The position numbers and the translations under genes were made by a program. Below the pieces are notes generated by a model. That model saw nothing but the letters and a program-made list of their open reading frames with translations, made no database searches and had not been told where the DNA came from. A DNA stretch of 64,000 nt from Lysobacteraceae bacterium P (lineage in GTDB: Bacteria; Pseudomonadota; Gammaproteobacteria; Xanthomonadales; Xanthomonadaceae): the NCBI GenBank assembly GCA_005503055.1, contig SCOX01000001.1, positions 844,278-908,277 on the forward strand, read 5' to 3'. Numbering within the stretch: the first letter of the stretch is position 1; each line of letters opens with the position of its first letter. Of the stretch, positions 61,148-64,000 are shown piece by piece.

Positions 61148-61289
61148 TGCGATTGGCCTCCAGTTCGAGTGGACGCCAGTGTCCTTGCGTGCCGCGTAAA
61201 GCCTCAATGCATGACGCACGCCGATGCGTAACGGCTGCGTAAAGCCGCGGCCTCGAAGCGAACCGGGCCTCGCGGATGCGATTGGACCG

Positions 61290-62054
61290 TCAGCGGCAGA
61301 CGCGCGCGGCACCTCGATCGAAGTGGAAATGATCGGCGTGGGCGCGGTTGTAGTCCGGACCCAGCACGACATCGAAGTAATCGCAGGCTCCGTCGTGCAC
61401 GGCGCGCAGGAAACGGGCCTCGTCCTTCTCGCGCAATGGTGAGGCGACCTCCCCCGCCGACACCCGCGTCGTCTGCGACGGCGCGGGCCAGTCCGCCAGC
61501 ACGCGCACGCGACGTCCGTCTTCGAGCACGAAGCCCGCAAGATCCAGCGCATCGGCGGTGGCGTGCTGGCTGCGGCGCCGGCCCTGCTCACCGTAGAGGT
61601 TGCGGCACGCGTAGGAGCCCAGGTGTTCGATACGCGTCACCTTCGTGCCCAGGTGCGTCTGCGCGGCCTGCTGCAACACGTGCCGCTCCCACATCGCCAG
61701 CGACAGCGCGGAGCGGCAACTGAGCGAGAACGCCTCGCCGACCGCCACGCTGCTGCGCTCGATCCGCACCGCGTCGGTAAAGCCGCAATGCTCGCCGGTG
61801 ACCCGGTCCTCCAGCGGCGTCCAGGCCATGCGCGCTTGGGCCAATGCGCGGCGGCACATGGCTGGGTCGTCCGAAGCGCGCCCGAGCTTGAAACGCGTGA
61901 GCAGGTTGGGCGTCGCATCGATGCGCAGCGGCGCCCAGGGATTCCAATCGTCCGGAATCCGGATGCGCCCGGCCCACAGCGCCCAGGCGAGGCCCAGCGC
62001 GAGGAAGACCGGTACAAGCCAGAGCAGGCGCAGGAGCGGACGCGGGTTCGTCAT
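61290..62054 (-). CDS. extensin-like (DUF882/PF06904) envelope protein
   Basis: 254 aa. One N-terminal membrane segment (about 9-30; LWLVPVFLALGLAWALWAG) is followed by an extensin-like_C domain with cysteines (MCRRAL, GEHCGF, YACRNLY). QHATADALDLAGF and HADHFHFD carry the His/Asp metal-ligand pattern of the D-Ala-D-Ala carboxypeptidase-like fold. It may act on peptidoglycan from the periplasmic face. The start is ATG 62054. It is divergent from the GGDEF gene (110 nt). Confidence 0.88.
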   Translation of the reverse strand: MTNPRPLLRLLWLVPVFLALGLAWALWAGRIRIPDDWNPWAPLRIDATPNLLTRFKLGRASDDPAMCRRALAQARMAWTPLEDRVTGEHCGFTDAVRIERSSVAVGEAFSLSCRSALSLAMWERHVLQQAAQTHLGTKVTRIEHLGSYACRNLYGEQGRRRSQHATADALDLAGFVLEDGRRVRVLADWPAPSQTTRVSAGEVASPLREKDEARFLRAVHDGACDYFDVVLGPDYNRAHADHFHFDRGAARVCR

Positions 62055-62164
62055 CGCGCGACTGTCCGGGAAACCGCGTCAAACAGACGTGGCGGCCGGA
62101 CCCGGGTGCACCGCACAGGGCATTCATCGCGAAAAACCCCACCGTGACGGCCTAAAATGGCGCC

Positions 62165-63205
62165 ATGAATCCGATCGTCACACCGCCCGCGCCGCTGCCC
62201 TTCGCCCTGATCGCCGATTCGGTCGCTGCCGCGCGCACCTTGGAGGAACTGGTGCGTCCGTTGCTGGAAGTGCTGGAAACGCTGACTGGCATGGAATCCA
62301 CGTATCTGACCTCCATCGACGAGGACGCCGGCGTGCAGCACGTGCTGTTTTCGCGCAACTCGCGGCAGATGCAGATTCCCGAGGCACTGGTCGTGCCGTG
62401 GACGGACACGCTGTGCCGACGTGCGCTCGACGAAGACTGCCCGTACACCGACGACGTGCCGGGCAGCTGGGGCGATTCGGACGCGGCGAAGGCGCTGGGC
62501 ATCCAGACCTATGTCAGCACGCCGGTGCGGCTGGAGGACGGCACGCTCTACGGCACGCTGTGCGCGGCCAGTGCGCGCCAGTTGCCCTTGGCCGACGATG
62601 CACGGCGGGCGCTGCAGATGTTCTCGCGGCTGATCGGGCAGCAGCTCGAACGCGAGCGCCTGCTCGGCCGGCTGCAGGAAGCCAACGCCGCGCTCGCCGC
62701 GAGCGCGCTGGTCGATCCCGTCACCGGATTGCCCAATCGGCGGGCGCTGATGCAGGAGCTCACGCGCCGCATCGCGCACTGCCAGCGCCAGCACGAAGCA
62801 TTGGTGGTGGCATTCATCGATCTGGACGGCTTCAAGGCGATCAACGACCGCCATGGCCACGATGCCGGCGACCGTTTCCTCAGCGCGATGGGGCGCACGC
62901 TGGCCTCGGCACTGCGCGCGGACGACTTCGCCGCGCGCCTGGGCGGGGACGAGTTCGTGGTGGTGGGTACGGTCGCCCATGCCGAAGGGCCGGACAGCAT
63001 CGCCGCATTCGGCGACCGCCTGGCCGAATGCACGCGCCGCCGGTTCGACCTGGGCGAGGTCGCCGTGGACTACGCCGGCGCCAGTGTCGGCGTGGTGGTG
63101 GCCGGCGACGACCGGCCCGCACCGGACGCCCTCATCGCCCGCGCGGACGCCGCGATGTATGCGGTCAAGCGCGCCCGCAAGGCGCAGGCGCTGGCCCACG
63201 CCTGA
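62165..63205 (+). CDS. GAF-GGDEF diguanylate cyclase
   Basis: 346 aa. A GAF domain (about 15-165; TLEELVRPLLEVLETLTGMEST) precedes a GGDEF domain (about 180-340; DPVTGLPNRRALMQEL). The active-site motif is intact as RLGGDEFVVV. RADD lies five residues before GGDEF, so the inhibitory I-site is present. It makes cyclic di-GMP from GTP under GAF control and, being soluble, senses a cytosolic signal. The start is ATG 62165. c-di-GMP could control the EPS locus, but that link is inference. Confidence 0.93.
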   Translation: MNPIVTPPAPLPFALIADSVAAARTLEELVRPLLEVLETLTGMESTYLTSIDEDAGVQHVLFSRNSRQMQIPEALVVPWTDTLCRRALDEDCPYTDDVPGSWGDSDAAKALGIQTYVSTPVRLEDGTLYGTLCAASARQLPLADDARRALQMFSRLIGQQLERERLLGRLQEANAALAASALVDPVTGLPNRRALMQELTRRIAHCQRQHEALVVAFIDLDGFKAINDRHGHDAGDRFLSAMGRTLASALRADDFAARLGGDEFVVVGTVAHAEGPDSIAAFGDRLAECTRRRFDLGEVAVDYAGASVGVVVAGDDRPAPDALIARADAAMYAVKRARKAQALAHA

Positions 63206-63281
63206 GGTGGGCCAGCGCAAATCCGCGCGCGGGCCGCGAATTTCCTTATCGTATGCGCACCCGTCCCGAGTGGAGCGTTCC

Positions 63282-63833
63282 ATGAAGACCCGCATGCTGA
63301 AGCTGGCCGCCGCCGGCCTGGTCGTCGTCGCCGCGGTGGCGACGCCCGCCCTCGCCGCGCTGAAGGCCGGCGCCAAGGCGCCCGAGTTCAGCGCCCCCGC
63401 CTACCTCGCCGGCGAGCCCTTCACCTTCAAGCTGTCCGATGCGCTGAAGAAGGGTCCGGTGGTGGTGTATTTCTTCCCGGCCGCATTCACCCCCGGCTGC
63501 AACCTCGAGGCGCACCTGTTCTCCGAGGCCATCGACAAGTTCAAGGCAGGCAAGGCCACCGTCATCGGCATCACGGCCGGCAACACCGACCAGCTGGCCG
63601 CGTTCTCCAAGTCCACCGAGCATTGCGGCGGCAAGTTCCCGGTCGCCGCCGACACCGGCGCGAAGATCGCCAAGCAGTACGACGCGATCCTCGACAAAAA
63701 GCCCGAATGGTCGGACCGCACGTCCTACGTGATTGCCCAGGACGGCACCATCTCCCACGTGTATTCCGACCTCAATCCGCAGAAGCACGTGAAGGAAACG
63801 CTGGACGCGGTGACGGCGCTGGAGAAGAAGTAA
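63282..63833 (+). CDS. exported peroxiredoxin
   Basis: 183 aa. A signal peptide (about 1-25, ATPALAA) precedes a thioredoxin-fold peroxiredoxin. The peroxidatic cysteine is C73 in FFPAAFTPGCNLE (PxxxTxxC), and EHCGGKFPV holds a possible resolving cysteine. It reduces peroxides, probably in the periplasm. GGAG before ATG 63282 supports the start. A perfect 11-bp terminator lies 27 nt downstream. Confidence 0.92.
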   Translation: MKTRMLKLAAAGLVVVAAVATPALAALKAGAKAPEFSAPAYLAGEPFTFKLSDALKKGPVVVYFFPAAFTPGCNLEAHLFSEAIDKFKAGKATVIGITAGNTDQLAAFSKSTEHCGGKFPVAADTGAKIAKQYDAILDKKPEWSDRTSYVIAQDGTISHVYSDLNPQKHVKETLDAVTALEKK

Positions 63834-63860
63834 GTCCAGCTTCGCCCGGCACGCAATGAC

Positions 63861-63886
63861 GAAAGCCCGCCCCATGGCGGGCTTTC
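63861..63886. terminator. bidirectional terminator
   Basis: GAAAGCCCGCC (63861-63871), CCAT loop, GGCGGGCTTTC (63876-63886) then TCTTT. The perfect 11-bp stem serves both the peroxiredoxin (+) and the truncated minus-strand gene beyond it. Confidence 0.85.
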
Positions 63887-63912
63887 TCTTTGATGCAGGT
63901 CGTCTGCCCCGC

Positions 63913-64000
63913 CTAGCGGTCCTCGTCCGTCTGTGCCTCGTCCGCCAGGCCGGCGCCCAGTCCCATGCCGAGCCCGCCCGCGGCCAGTCCGCCCCCCATC
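63913..64000 (-). CDS. 3' end of a glycine-rich gene, cut by window edge
   Basis: Twenty-eight codons are visible, ending TAG at 63913-63915. The product is Gly/Ala/Leu-rich (GGGLAAGGLGMGLGAG), then acidic (LADEAQTDEDR). The upstream part is outside the window, so the family cannot be assigned; such Gly-rich tails are seen in several unrelated membrane-associated proteins. Confidence 0.55.
   Translation of the reverse strand, partial: MGGGLAAGGLGMGLGAGLADEAQTDEDR

Overview
The window reads as a chromosomal segment of a high-GC gammaproteobacterium of the Xanthomonadaceae/Lysobacteraceae, most like Lysobacter or a close relative. This is an inference from gene content and base composition: strongly G/C-biased third codon positions, kynurenine-pathway genes, a KAAKK-type histone H1-like protein, Wzx/Wzy exopolysaccharide genes with a Wza homologue, dispersed VIPAKAGIQ-type repeats and CCCTC-type intergenic hairpins. 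No rRNA, tRNA, CRISPR array, insertion sequence or prophage was found.

Layout. 1-16000 is mostly housekeeping and stress genes: the end of kynU, kmo, sbcB (exonuclease I), a DUF2461 protein, cfa, a DUF3298-type lipoprotein, rluF, a small GNAT protein, a lysine-rich histone-like protein, a rhomboid protease, a POT peptide transporter, a lipoprotein/GST pair and a full-length three-domain LigD. 16000-23225 holds an MFS exporter, a LysR regulator divergent from pirin, then an isochorismatase-fold hydrolase, a YtcJ-type amidohydrolase and a small membrane protein. 23225-23644 is a degenerate array of about 20 units of 21 bp. It is followed by Ku and a stand-alone LigD-type polymerase, so NHEJ genes lie at two places about 8 kb apart.

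25694-43244 is an exopolysaccharide locus. It contains a low-molecular-weight tyrosine phosphatase, a WecA-type initiating transferase fused to a degenerate UDP-GlcNAc 2-epimerase-like domain, a Wzc-type chain-length regulator/tyrosine kinase, a stand-alone asparagine-synthetase-like ATP-pyrophosphatase, two paralogous secreted beta-helix proteins and a strong terminator. Then come a GT4 glycosyltransferase, a Wzx flippase, a pyruvyl transferase, a GT2 glycosyltransferase and an EpsG/Wzy-like polymerase, joined by four successive 4-nt start/stop overlaps, and finally a DUF218 protein and a Wza-type outer-membrane lipoprotein. Together they form an almost complete Wzx/Wzy pathway: initiation, assembly, pyruvylation, flipping, polymerisation, length control, export and possible processing.

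43360-64000 is a mixed block of small metabolic, envelope and signalling genes. It includes a TerC-family protein preceded by a clear yybP-ykoY (Mn2+) riboswitch on the minus strand, a MASE-like/PAS/HWE histidine kinase divergent from a single-domain response regulator, a PLP decarboxylase, a CPA2 antiporter, two YCII proteins, a serine hydrolase, a dienelactone hydrolase, an extensin-like protein, a GAF-GGDEF diguanylate cyclase and a periplasmic peroxiredoxin. It also holds a compact three-gene operon (60069-61147) with two catalytically degenerate type II dehydroquinase-like proteins around an unknown 68-residue protein. The most unusual items are the 21-bp array next to Ku, the transferase/pseudo-epimerase fusion with the PP-loop enzyme and twin beta-helix proteins in the EPS locus, and the pseudo-dehydroquinase operon.
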